Below are positions 1 through 5,923 of a stretch of DNA of 9,402 nt, in pieces (the first letter of the stretch is position 1; every line of letters starts with the position of its first letter). Origin of the DNA: Roseovarius sp. (GTDB lineage: Bacteria; Pseudomonadota; Alphaproteobacteria; Rhodobacterales; Rhodobacteraceae). The notes beneath the pieces are model-generated. The model searched no databases, was not told the DNA's origin, and saw only the letters and a list, made by a program, of their open reading frames with translations. Position numbers and translations under genes: made by a program. The DNA is taken from NCBI GenBank assembly GCA_023260815.1, contig JALQUE010000144.1, forward strand, positions 1-9,402. Direction: 5' to 3'.

Positions 1-2
1 GT

Positions 3-101
3 CACTTCTGGGTGGAAATTAACACCATTATTTCGCGGTGCCTAGATGCCACCGGCTTCCACATCGGTGTGTCAGAACGGCAGGTCCATCCTCAGCGCTA
101 A
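3..101 (+). CDS. Possible C-terminal end of a gene entering from the left edge
   Basis: Frame 3 is open from the window edge to TAA at 99-101 and would encode about 32 residues, beginning HFWVEINTII and ending SERQVHPQR. The other two plus frames meet stops early. The third codon positions are mostly G or C, as expected for the backbone. A perfect inverted repeat starts 21 bases after the stop, which suits the end of a transcription unit. No family can be recognised from so short a piece, and a chance open frame of this size is possible. Confidence 0.3.
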   Translation, partial: HFWVEINTIISRCLDATGFHIGVSERQVHPQR

Positions 102-122
102 CCTAGTGGGCCCCGCACCCGC

Positions 123-152
123 CATGCGAGCTTCTAACTAAAAGCTCGCATG
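123..152. terminator. Perfect 11-bp inverted repeat, possible transcription stop
   Basis: CATGCGAGCTT at 123-133 is followed after an 8-base loop by its exact complement AAGCTCGCATG at 142-152. It lies between the possible gene end at 101 and the gene starting at 220. No T-run follows on the plus strand, so it is not a classical intrinsic terminator. It could be a weak terminator, an mRNA-stabilising hairpin or a protein-binding site. Confidence 0.4.
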
Positions 153-219
153 AAGGATTGCACGCCACGACAGGACAAGTGTTCTTAGAGAACGAGAAGT
201 TTCTTGATCGAAACAGGCT

Positions 220-864
220 TTGGCTCCTTACTTGAGGAAGTTTGAAAAGTTAGGATTTGCTTTGCCAATAAACAATCTCACCTTGCGGAAGGCGCTAAAG
301 TTAGCCTTTGCAGACCCTGCCTCTCGTCGCACTGACATACGCGGCATTATTCGTGCGGACAGAGCGCGAGAGGCGGGCACTGACAGCGGCGGCGGCGATT
401 TCTATGGCCCATTTTGGTATGATGCTAAGCAGCATGTTCTAGGCCTATCAGATTTGCACGTCGATACGCAGAGCCGCATTGATTCCAATCCAAGGAGGCA
501 AAATCTGTATCCCCAATTGAGGGATGGTTTTTTACTTTGGTGGAGTGAGCGACGACGCTGGGTAAACTCTCCGTACGAGCAAGGCGACAATCATTTTGGC
601 CAAATTTATATCTCTCAAATCGGAATGACTATCAGAGTGGAAAACCTGATATCTGTGATTGATGGCCATGGCGATGAGTATGCTGTTTATCCATATTTCT
701 CCCCAGAACCGAATATATCAGAGGATGCAGGCAGGTTCGGCCTTTGGGGCATTGACCTGAGACCCAAGTTTCTTCCACCTCAGCGCGGAGTCCGAAGGTT
801 CATTTCTGGCCTCATGCGGCCTGTTTTTGCAATGCCATTTTCATGGCGAATTCGTCGGGCGTGA
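220..864 (+). CDS. Uncharacterised protein, 3' end replaced by IS sequence
   Basis: The frame opens after TGA at 205-207, and no ATG occurs in its first half. Translation must use TTG at 220 (or TTG at 232 or 262) or some other rare start, and no strong ribosome-binding site is visible. About 178 residues come from the native gene, up to ...GRFGLWGI. The last ~36 residues are IS sequence read from 753 onward. The native part is rich in aromatic and basic residues, with segments such as FYGPFWYDAK, NPRRQNLYPQLRDGFLLWWSERRRW and VYPYFSPEP. This has the look of a conserved soluble protein of unknown role, and no signal peptide or membrane segment is seen. The region is visibly more A/T-rich than the rep-par genes, which suggests a separate origin. 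The product is probably inactive if its C-terminus matters. Confidence 0.6.
   Translation: MAPYLRKFEKLGFALPINNLTLRKALKLAFADPASRRTDIRGIIRADRAREAGTDSGGGDFYGPFWYDAKQHVLGLSDLHVDTQSRIDSNPRRQNLYPQLRDGFLLWWSERRRWVNSPYEQGDNHFGQIYISQIGMTIRVENLISVIDGHGDEYAVYPYFSPEPNISEDAGRFGLWGIDLRPKFLPPQRGVRRFISGLMRPVFAMPFSWRIRRA
753..765. repeat. Left terminal inverted repeat of the IS3 element
   Basis: TGACCTGAGACCC is the exact reverse complement of 1963-1975. It lies 47 bp beyond the orfB stop. It also marks the point where the gene starting at 220 loses its native sequence. Confidence 0.9.
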
Positions 865-1651
865 GATTGCCCAGGGATGAGTGTGGTCTGTTTCGATTGT
901 AGTCCTCCTTCCATGCTGTAATTTTAGATCGGGCCTCGGTGAGCGATGAGAACAGCGCCTCGTTCAGGCATTCGTCTCGAAAGCTGCCGTTGAAGCTCTC
1001 GACAAGGCCGTTTTGCATCGGCTTGCCGGGTTGGATGTAGTGCCAGTCAACACCAGTCTCCTGGCACCATTTGAGAACGGCCATGCTGGTCAGCTCGGTG
1101 CCATTGTCAGAAACCACGGTCATCGGCTTGCCCCGCGTCCGAACCAGGGCATCAAGTTCACGGGTGACCCGCAGCCCGGATAGCGACGTGTCCGCCACCA
1201 GCGCCAAGCATTCGCGGCTGTAGTCATCGACCACCGCCAGAACCCGGAAGCGGCGACCGTCCGTGAAGGCGTCCGACACGAAGTCCAGGCTCCAGCGCTC
1301 ATTTGACCTGCTGGGCAAAAGCATTGGCCGTCTGGTGCCCAAAGCCCGTTTCCTGCCACCACGTTTGCGGACCTGAAGCTTCTCCTCTCGATAAAGGCGT
1401 CTCAGCTTCTTCTGGTTCATGACAATGCCCTGCCGTTCCAGCATGATGTGAATGCGTCGATAGCCGAAGCGCCGACGTTCACCGGCAACCTTCTTCATCG
1501 CGTCTCGCAGATCCGCATCATCCCGCCGGATACTCTGGTATCGGACACTCGACCGATCAACCTGCAACACTTCGCACGCCCGACGTTGGCTCACGCCGTG
1601 CGTCGCGCACAGGTGAACCGCTGCCTCCCGCTTCGCGCCGGGCGTCACCAT
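812..1651 (-). CDS. IS3-family transposase OrfB (DDE integrase domain)
   Basis: This reading frame supplies the catalytic part of the transposase. From the ATG at 1651 it encodes 279 residues, the usual size for IS407-type OrfB. An N-terminal HTH_21-like segment (about residues 40-100, with RRFGYRRIHIML and MNQKKLRRLYREE) precedes an rve integrase core. The DDE triad is D123 (WSLDFV), D182 (VSDNGTE) and E218 (NGLVESFNG). Exactly 35 residues separate the last two, the DD(35)E spacing of this family. The frame is open upstream without a start, consistent with expression as an OrfAB fusion by -1 frameshifting. The C-terminal NRPHSSLGNLTP motif is also typical. Confidence 0.95.
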   Translation of the reverse strand: MVTPGAKREAAVHLCATHGVSQRRACEVLQVDRSSVRYQSIRRDDADLRDAMKKVAGERRRFGYRRIHIMLERQGIVMNQKKLRRLYREEKLQVRKRGGRKRALGTRRPMLLPSRSNERWSLDFVSDAFTDGRRFRVLAVVDDYSRECLALVADTSLSGLRVTRELDALVRTRGKPMTVVSDNGTELTSMAVLKWCQETGVDWHYIQPGKPMQNGLVESFNGSFRDECLNEALFSSLTEARSKITAWKEDYNRNRPHSSLGNLTPDEFAMKMALQKQAA

Positions 1652-1911
1652 TTTTTTGCGGCGACATCCTTCAGCATGGCGTTGTCGAGCATCGTCTCGG
1701 CCAGCAGTCTCTTCAGTTTGGCATTCTCGTCTTCCAGAGCCTTCAACTTGCGGACATCCGACACGTCCAGACCACCGAACTTGGCCTTGTATTTGTAGAA
1801 GGTCGCTTCCGCGATGCCGTGCTTGCGGCAGACATCCGCCGTCTTCATCCCAGCTTCCTGCTCGCGCAAAATGCAAATGATCTGCTCTTCTGTGAATCGT
1901 GATCGCTTCAT
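1645..1911 (-). CDS. IS3-family OrfA, helix-turn-helix protein
   Basis: This 88-residue protein has the HTH_Tnp_1 layout. FTEEQIICILREQEAG leads into a DNA-binding helix-turn-helix (TADVCRKHGIAEATFYKYKAKFGG), then a leucine-zipper-like helix (LKALEDENAKLKRLLAETMLDNAMLKD). It recognises the IS ends and, joined to OrfB by frameshift, forms the transposase. On its own it usually represses transposition. The ATG at 1911 is preceded by an AGGAG-type ribosome-binding site about 8 bases upstream. It ends at TGA 1647-1645, overlapping the start of orfB by seven bases. Confidence 0.95.
   Translation of the reverse strand: MKRSRFTEEQIICILREQEAGMKTADVCRKHGIAEATFYKYKAKFGGLDVSDVRKLKALEDENAKLKRLLAETMLDNAMLKDVAAKKW
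1651..1657 (-). promoter_or_regulatory. A7 slippery site for -1 frameshift, orfA to orfB
   Basis: Read on the minus strand the sequence is GCA AAA AAA TGG TGA. Slipping back one base on A_AAA_AAA turns ...AAKKW-stop into ...AAKKMVTPGAK and continues into orfB. An ATG overlaps the end of the A-run (1651-1649), so independent start of orfB is also possible. The motif and its position are those of the programmed frameshift of IS3 elements. Confidence 0.8.
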
Positions 1912-1962
1912 TCGTCCGTCTCCTCGTTGCGACGGACTCTACACAAAACTGGAGGAGGTTCA

Positions 1963-1975
1963 GGGTCTCAGGTCA
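1963..1975. repeat. Right terminal inverted repeat of the IS3 element
   Basis: GGGTCTCAGGTCA is the exact reverse complement of 753-765. The IS terminus supplies the TGA at 1970-1968 that ends the neighbouring truncated gene. Confidence 0.9.
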
Positions 1976-2915
1976 TTTGGCGCTCACGACGTTCTGCTTG
2001 CTCTTGCTCATAGCGGCGATGTCGCTCCTCACGCTCTCGCGCGGCCTCTGCCAAAAGTGGCTCTGCCGCGATAATCGCGCTAACGATATCGGGCTGGATA
2101 ATCGCCATTTTCTTCTTGGACGTTTCAATCCAGTCGCGATTACGACCATTGACATAAGTGTCGAACCTCACGCGCAGGAAACCAGAGGAAACAAGGCCTG
2201 TTTGGTGGTGATGGGGAAAGGCCGTCCACTTCCCTGCCCCCTCCATGATCTTTGTCGCCCTCGACATTTTCTCAGCGATTACGCACTTGAGCTCTTGCTC
2301 GTTGACAAGGAACGTCACCTTGCCTGTAAGCTTGGCTTCGCCGATCTGTCCCCCTTGCTTCTCAATCGCGCGAAACAGGGTGCTTGTCACCCTGAAGCGA
2401 TATCGGTCACGCGCAGTGAGGTCGCTGATATGAGGAAGTGATCCTCCCCAAAAGTCGCGCGACCGTTGCCGGTTTTCCGCTCGACGGCTCTCCTGTAGCT
2501 GACGGTGCTCTGCGACCCATGCCTTCACCTTCGGGTGCAGCGCTCGCATATGGTCAAGGCTTTCGTCGTCTTCATCGAAGGGTGGTAGTTCCGCAACGGA
2601 CTCAGCGTCGCGAGATGGGACGGACGCAGGTACTTGCGGTTTACCACTGCCCCGCGCTGGCTTGATTGAAGGGGAGGTCTTTTGGGGCGGTTCGAATGAC
2701 GGCAAAAGAGGCATTTCAGGAGCACGGCCAACGGCCTTTTTCTGCCAGTAGCCCAAGGGTGGCGTAGGAATTTGGCGCTTTCGACAAAGAGCGGCCAAGC
2801 CTGGCCCGTTCGTCGCGAGTTGGGCACCAAGCTTGCTCATGGGGGTCTGCCAGACCAGTTCGTAAAGTTCCTCGCGAGAAATTTCCTCTGCGGGGCGGGT
2901 AACGATGTCATCCAT
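1968..2915 (-). CDS. Uncharacterised protein with HTH-like N-terminus, 3'-truncated by IS
   Basis: The chosen start is the ATG at 2915, preceded by GAAAGGG about 6-7 bases upstream. An in-frame start at 3014 would overlap the toxin-antitoxin promoter region and is less likely. The product is 315 residues. Residues about 13-57 (REELYELVWQTPMSKLGAQ ... LCRKRQIPTPPLGYWQKK) resemble a helix-turn-helix segment that I recognise from many uncharacterised plasmid and genomic-island proteins. A proline-rich linker follows, then a mixed region (~140-275) and a very charged C-terminal helix (AAREREERHRRYEQEQAERRER). The native frame ends at 1976, and the final Met-Thr-stop is formed across the IS end, so the true C-terminus is missing. 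It is divergent from the YefM-YoeB genes. The biochemical role is unknown. Confidence 0.7.
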   Translation of the reverse strand: MDDIVTRPAEEISREELYELVWQTPMSKLGAQLATNGPGLAALCRKRQIPTPPLGYWQKKAVGRAPEMPLLPSFEPPQKTSPSIKPARGSGKPQVPASVPSRDAESVAELPPFDEDDESLDHMRALHPKVKAWVAEHRQLQESRRAENRQRSRDFWGGSLPHISDLTARDRYRFRVTSTLFRAIEKQGGQIGEAKLTGKVTFLVNEQELKCVIAEKMSRATKIMEGAGKWTAFPHHHQTGLVSSGFLRVRFDTYVNGRNRDWIETSKKKMAIIQPDIVSAIIAAEPLLAEAAREREERHRRYEQEQAERRERQMT

Positions 2916-2981
2916 GTGAGCCCTTTCTCTTTCGTAAATTCTCCATGAAATTGACTGCCGCCTTCGTACCATCCCTTTACT

Positions 2982-2999
2982 TGTACTTAATATTGTACA
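2982..2999. promoter_or_regulatory. YefM-YoeB type operator (paired TGTAC motifs)
   Basis: TGTACT at 2982-2987 and TGTACA at 2994-2999 have centres exactly 12 bp apart in an AT-rich stretch, 28 bp upstream of the antitoxin start. As I recall, the E. coli yefM-yoeB operator uses two TGTACA-core palindromes with the same 12-bp centre spacing, bound by YefM and the YefM-YoeB complex. TAATAT at 2988-2993, between the motifs, could be a -10 box. If so, binding would block the promoter. The divergent gene starting at 2915 may share this control. Confidence 0.7.
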
Positions 3000-3026
3000 T
3001 ATAGAGGGAAGCAAAGGAGAGTCGAC

Positions 3027-3278
3027 ATGGATGTTATGACCTACTCAGACGCACGAGCTCAACTGAAGGGCGTCATGGATCGAGCGATCCACGACAAGCA
3101 GGAAATTGTTGTGACGCGCAAAAAAGGTGAGTCCGTCGTGGTTGTATCCTTGGAAACCTGGAACGCCGTCAACGAGACGCTGCACCTCTTGTCCACACCG
3201 AAAAACGCATCCCGCTTGCGCGCGTCAATCGCGCAACTCGATGCTGGAACTGGCGAAGAGCGTGAGCTTACCGAGTGA
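3027..3278 (+). CDS. yefM: Antitoxin of the Phd/YefM family
   Basis: The product is an 83-residue antitoxin and repressor. The N-terminal Phd/YefM fold (MTYSDARAQLKGVMDRA ... EIVVTRKKGESVVVVSLETWNAV) dimerises and binds the operator. The C-terminal part (NETLHLLSTPKNASRLRASIAQLDAGTGEERELTE) is the toxin-wrapping tail and closely follows the pattern of E. coli YefM, including the LL-x-SP/TP-x-NA-x-RL motif and the acidic end. AGGAG at 3015-3019, seven bases before the ATG, supports this start. Its TGA lies within the four-base GTGA overlap with the toxin gene, so the two are translationally coupled. It neutralises YoeB in the cytoplasm and is expected to be degraded by a protease such as Lon, making plasmid loss toxic. 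Confidence 0.95.
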   Translation: MDVMTYSDARAQLKGVMDRAIHDKQEIVVTRKKGESVVVVSLETWNAVNETLHLLSTPKNASRLRASIAQLDAGTGEERELTE

Positions 3279-3541
3279 AGCTGGTTTTTTCCGATCAGGC
3301 CTGGGAAGATTATCAGTACTGGGTCAGCACCAACGACAAGGTACGTGACCGGATCAACGAGCTGATCAAGCAATGCAAGCGGACCCCCTTCAAAGGAACC
3401 GGCAAGCCGGAACCTTTGAAGGGAGATCTGACCGGCTGGTGGTCACGGCGGATTTCTCAGGAAGATCGAATGGTCTACCGGGTTAGTGGTACTGGCGACG
3501 GCCAGAGCCTAGAGATTGCACAACTGCGGTTTCATTACTGA
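3275..3541 (+). CDS. yoeB: Toxin of the YoeB/Txe family, ribosome-dependent mRNA endonuclease
   Basis: This 88-residue RelE-superfamily toxin of the YoeB/Txe branch cuts mRNA in the ribosomal A site. The family pattern is complete: FSDQAWEDYQYW at the N-terminus, then FKGTGKPEPLKGDLTGWWSRRISQEDRMVYRV, and an end in LRFHY. The residues matching E. coli YoeB catalytic E46 and R65 fall at the same numbers here. The penultimate His is H87 instead of H83 because of a four-residue insertion after RVSG, so the protein looks active. The start is GTG at 3275, overlapping the antitoxin TGA. The 60 bp after the stop separate it from the convergent GIY-YIG gene and contain no clear terminator. Confidence 0.95.
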   Translation: MKLVFSDQAWEDYQYWVSTNDKVRDRINELIKQCKRTPFKGTGKPEPLKGDLTGWWSRRISQEDRMVYRVSGTGDGQSLEIAQLRFHY

Positions 3542-3601
3542 ATTTCCTGTCTGTTGCTTCATGGAGATGGTTGTGAACAGAGCGGGGGCGTAGCCATAGC
3601 T

Positions 3602-4420
3602 CTATAGCTTCTCGCCAGTTTTGCTTTCGTGCCATTCGCGTATGCGCATGCATAGAAGGCCGACCAAAGGTGCTTCGAATAAGGGAATAATCGCATCGTC
3701 TGGCGTAAACGAAGGTGCTTCGTACTGGTCCATCGACCATGTACCGATAATCTCTCCGTCACGGGTCACGACTGAGCCATCATCGCAGAGATTGATCGGA
3801 TAGATCAAAGCTCCATCAGACGGGACGCCGTAGCGCTGCCACGCTTCTCGAAGCGAGTCTCCCGTCAGCTGCGTTGGAGGATCAAGCGGCTGCAACTCGG
3901 GCCTCGGCTCGCGCTTCCCGGTTTTCCTCCGTTGTTTTCCCTGCCGCCAAGGTGGTGAAGGGTTTTCAGCTGCGCGCTCCATTTGCCGACGAAGGTTTTT
4001 CTCGTCAAAAGCCCCGCCTGCACTGAGCTGATCCTGAAAGACAGCAGCGTAGCCGATAATCTCTGGCATCCGTCCCTCGCTCGCAGGGATGCTTGGGATT
4101 GATGTGTTGAACTTCGGGGCGAAGGAACGGATGGCCGTGCTTTCCCTTTCGTGCATCTCGTCAGGTGGGCAGGGTGCCAGAGCGAGAGACCACGGCAGTG
4201 AGACGTCAGAAACACGGTGGTAGAAACGGCCCAAGCTATCAATTGGTCGCTCCGTCAGGTCCCATGACTGCCCTATGTAGACAATCTCCTCCGCGCAGCC
4301 GATCAAGTAAACGCCGCTTCTCTGCTTAAGCCCAGTGTAAAGAGCATTCAGATCTCGATGTGGATTGCGGACAAAGACCTGCCGTCTCCATGCCAGGAAT
4401 TGTTTATGGTTATTCAGCAT
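3602..4420 (-). CDS. GIY-YIG domain protein, function unknown
   Basis: The product is 272 residues. Residues 36-105 carry a GIY-YIG nuclease-like module. GVY (36-38) stands for GIY, YIG is exact (48-50, VYIGQSWDL), R58 fits the conserved arginine, and E93 with APKFN ending in N105 matches the metal-binding Glu and the terminal Asn. The catalytic set therefore looks present. The remainder has a basic linker (RQGKQRRKTGKREPRPE, about 160-176) and an acidic/hydrophobic C-terminal domain (about 185-272) that I do not recognise. The ATG at 4420 has only a weak AGG upstream. The 100-bp space before it holds TATAAA, a possible -10 box, and tandem GTGGGT repeats, suggesting shared control with the par region. 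Related proteins act in DNA cleavage or repair, but no specific role can be assigned. Confidence 0.75.
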   Translation of the reverse strand: MLNNHKQFLAWRRQVFVRNPHRDLNALYTGLKQRSGVYLIGCAEEIVYIGQSWDLTERPIDSLGRFYHRVSDVSLPWSLALAPCPPDEMHERESTAIRSFAPKFNTSIPSIPASEGRMPEIIGYAAVFQDQLSAGGAFDEKNLRRQMERAAENPSPPWRQGKQRRKTGKREPRPELQPLDPPTQLTGDSLREAWQRYGVPSDGALIYPINLCDDGSVVTRDGEIIGTWSMDQYEAPSFTPDDAIIPLFEAPLVGLLCMRIREWHESKTGEKL

Positions 4421-4488
4421 CTATGCCTATTGTCAGTCAGTCTGTGATCATCTTTCGTAATTTGTCTTTATAACTCAATTCCCATTTC

Positions 4489-4512
4489 CGCCACATACCC
4501 ACAAACCCACAT
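4489..4512 (-). repeat. Degenerate tandem copy of the par-region repeat
   Basis: Read on the minus strand this is ATGTGGGTTTGTG followed by GGTATGTGGCGG, or three 8-base units TGTGGGTT, TGTGGGTA and TGTGGCGG. The first 13 bases match the core of the copies at 6877-6894 and 5899-5916, but the left CACAA arm is missing. It lies between the PRTase stop and the GIY-YIG start, upstream of a TATAAA that may be a -10 box. It could be an operator or centromere site. Confidence 0.6.
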
Positions 4513-4520
4513 CTTTTCAT

Positions 4521-5147
4521 TTATGGGTCACGGTGGGTCTTGCCGGATGGGTAGCCAATGATGGTGCCTATGGCCGGATCAACAATTTTCTCAATGTCTT
4601 CTTGCAGGCCTTGCGTCCGGATCATTGCAAAAATACGAATTTCTGCGTCCGGGCAGACAGCCCGAATGAGTTCCGCGCAAGCAAAGCTTGTCCGTCCCAT
4701 GGTCAGAACATCATCCACGATGGTGATCTTGTTCGGCACGAAGAATGGTCTCTCTGCCTCGATGCTTTCCAGGTGAATAGGGACAAGTGGTCTTTCCGCC
4801 GCCGGTGAATTTGACGAACGCGGTATAGCCCTCGTTCTTTTCAGATAGGTTTGTACATCTTGGCCGAACCCGTGCTCGTGCAACACGTCGCAGATCACCT
4901 TGGCAGGCCAAAGCGCCCCATCGGGGAGTGGCGCCGAGCGCGGTACCGGCACCAAGGTGACATCAGGCCCGAGAAAAGGCCGCAGAGCGTCCGCCTTCGA
5001 GTCTTGCAGGTGCGGAACGGTCGAGGCGATGACATTGACCCGGCCAGCCTTGATCGCGCCACAGGCTTTTCGGGAGGTTACAGACAGCTCCGAGCTACCG
5101 CGTGGGGAATAGTTGGCGAAGGTGCCATACTCATAGCTCGAAGGCAC
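4521..5147 (-). CDS. ComF-like phosphoribosyltransferase family protein
   Basis: The protein is about 208 residues from GTG 5147, which is preceded by a GGGGG tract. An alternative GTG at 5204 would give 227 residues but overlap dprA by 74 bases. The PRPP-binding loop is clear: NKITIVDDVLTMGRTS, with VDDVLTMGRTS at about 144-154. The upstream strand TLVPVPRSAPLP resembles the ComF/amidophosphoribosyltransferase pattern. The N-terminal FANYSPRGSSELSVTSRKACGAIK is distinctive, and the CxxC zinc-binding cysteines of classical ComF are absent. Type I phosphoribosyltransferases move phosphoribose from PRPP to a base or amine, but the substrate cannot be told here. The gene overlaps the dprA-like stop by 17 bp, so the two are translationally coupled and probably work together. 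Confidence 0.82.
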   Translation of the reverse strand: MPSSYEYGTFANYSPRGSSELSVTSRKACGAIKAGRVNVIASTVPHLQDSKADALRPFLGPDVTLVPVPRSAPLPDGALWPAKVICDVLHEHGFGQDVQTYLKRTRAIPRSSNSPAAERPLVPIHLESIEAERPFFVPNKITIVDDVLTMGRTSFACAELIRAVCPDAEIRIFAMIRTQGLQEDIEKIVDPAIGTIIGYPSGKTHRDP

Positions 5148-5826
5148 GAACGCCCCCAGCAGTGTAGTTCGGAATATCGAGCAAGATATCGGGTAGGTCT
5201 TCACGGCGCAGGATTTGTGCTCCGTACTCGATGAGCTGCTTCGGCCAAGTTAGGTTCGGATTGGTTGCGACGTTCTCAAGCAGGTAGAGATCGCGGCCAA
5301 GCCGGATAGCTTCCCATCCCTGGTGGCGGGTCCCGCTCTTCTCGCTTGCTTCGATCACGATGGTAGCATCGCAGATGAGCGCCATCGTCCGGTTGCGGCG
5401 CGGGAAATTCTCGCTCTTGCCTGGATAACCTTCGGGAAACTGGGAAATCGCTAGGTGATCACGCTTGATCTCTTCAAGTAGACCGGCATTCGTGGCCGGG
5501 TACGCCTTGGATAAGGGCGTGCCGAGCACAGCTATAGTGCGCCCGCCCTCTTCTATCGCAGTTCTATGCGCCACTGTGTCGATGCCTTCGGCTAGGCCGC
5601 TGACGACAATGATACCCTGCTGCACCAAGGCACGAGTGACAGCCTGTGCTCGTTTGATGCCGTCCGGGGTGGCTTTTCTTGAGCCGACAATCGCCACGCG
5701 CGAGCCTTCGGTCAAAAGCGCGGTATCACCCGCCGTGTACAACACGTCTGGTGCGTTCTTTTCCTCGACTGGGCCGAATGGCCCAAGGGCTTCTCTCGTT
5801 CTCAGCTCTGCATGCATTCTCATCAT
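5131..5826 (-). CDS. Short DprA/Smf-like protein (Rossmann/SLOG core only)
   Basis: The product is 231 residues. Chromosomal DprA is usually about 300-400 residues and often has extra SAM or winged-helix domains. Here only the nucleotide-binding core is present: VAIVGSR (44-50), VVSGLAEGIDTVAH (74-87), TIAVLGTPLSKAYPATN, FPRRNR (141-146) and an acidic EASEKSGTRHQGWEAIRLGR segment (159-178) replacing the canonical EA-SGS-TA stretch. DprA binds incoming single-stranded DNA and loads RecA, and the fold also belongs to the SLOG nucleotide-binding superfamily. Either property could matter on a transferable plasmid. Three closely spaced ATGs (5826, 5823, 5817) could be the start, and none has a strong ribosome-binding site. 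It lies 97 bp after the RHH gene, with a par-type palindrome in the gap. Confidence 0.85.
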   Translation of the reverse strand: MMRMHAELRTREALGPFGPVEEKNAPDVLYTAGDTALLTEGSRVAIVGSRKATPDGIKRAQAVTRALVQQGIIVVSGLAEGIDTVAHRTAIEEGGRTIAVLGTPLSKAYPATNAGLLEEIKRDHLAISQFPEGYPGKSENFPRRNRTMALICDATIVIEASEKSGTRHQGWEAIRLGRDLYLLENVATNPNLTWPKQLIEYGAQILRREDLPDILLDIPNYTAGGVRAFEL

Positions 5827-5898
5827 GCGGTGACGTTTCTTGCGCCGCCGCCCTCCCCTTTGTTTTTAAGCCACAAATCCCGCCTGCGCAATATTTCA

Positions 5899-5916
5899 CA
5901 CAAACCCACATTTGTG
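5899..5916 (-). repeat. 18-bp interrupted palindrome upstream of the dprA-like gene
   Basis: On the minus strand this reads CACAAATGTGGGTTTGTG. The arms CACAAA and TTTGTG are inverted repeats around a 6-base centre. It is identical to 6877-6894 upstream of parA. It lies 7 bases beyond the RHH gene stop and 72 bases before the dprA-like start. A nearby partial copy (CACAAATCCCGC, plus strand 5872-5883) lies closer to dprA. It is likely bound by a symmetric dimer, with the neighbouring ribbon-helix-helix protein the natural candidate. Confidence 0.8.
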
Positions 5917-5923
5917 CTTTTGT

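Larger units (their letters stand above)
753..1975 (-). mobile_element. Complete IS3-family element, IS407-like group (1223 bp)
   Basis: The element is bounded by 13-bp perfect inverted repeats (TGACCTGAGACCC inward from each end). Similarity fades after that and returns at a shared GAGTCCG (788-794 and the complement of 1933-1939). Inside are overlapping orfA and orfB on the minus strand with an A7 slippage site, the normal IS3 layout. All three catalytic acidic residues are present, so the element looks intact. IS407-group elements usually duplicate 4 bp of target, but here the flanks are GCAT (left) and TTTG (right). They do not match, so this is not a simple single insertion. The group is assigned from the OrfA/OrfB sequence style and the length, not from a search. 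Confidence 0.93.

Noticed and set aside
46..141. Short ATG-started open frame between the left edge and the hairpin
   Set aside because: It has no ribosome-binding site or recognisable sequence, and it overlaps the more coding-like frame ending at 101.
749..1979. Target-site duplication around the IS element
   Set aside because: The flanking 3- and 4-base sequences (CAT/GCAT and TTT/TTTG) do not match, even with the boundary shifted by one or two bases.
1899..2441. Plus-strand open frame of 180 codons running from the IS into the neighbouring gene
   Set aside because: It crosses the IS boundary and lies antisense to the gene at 1968-2915, which has a good ribosome-binding site and a plausible protein sequence.
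3542..3601. Bidirectional terminator between the toxin and the convergent GIY-YIG gene
   Set aside because: Only a very short ATAG/CTAT repeat is present, with no G+C-rich stem or T-run.
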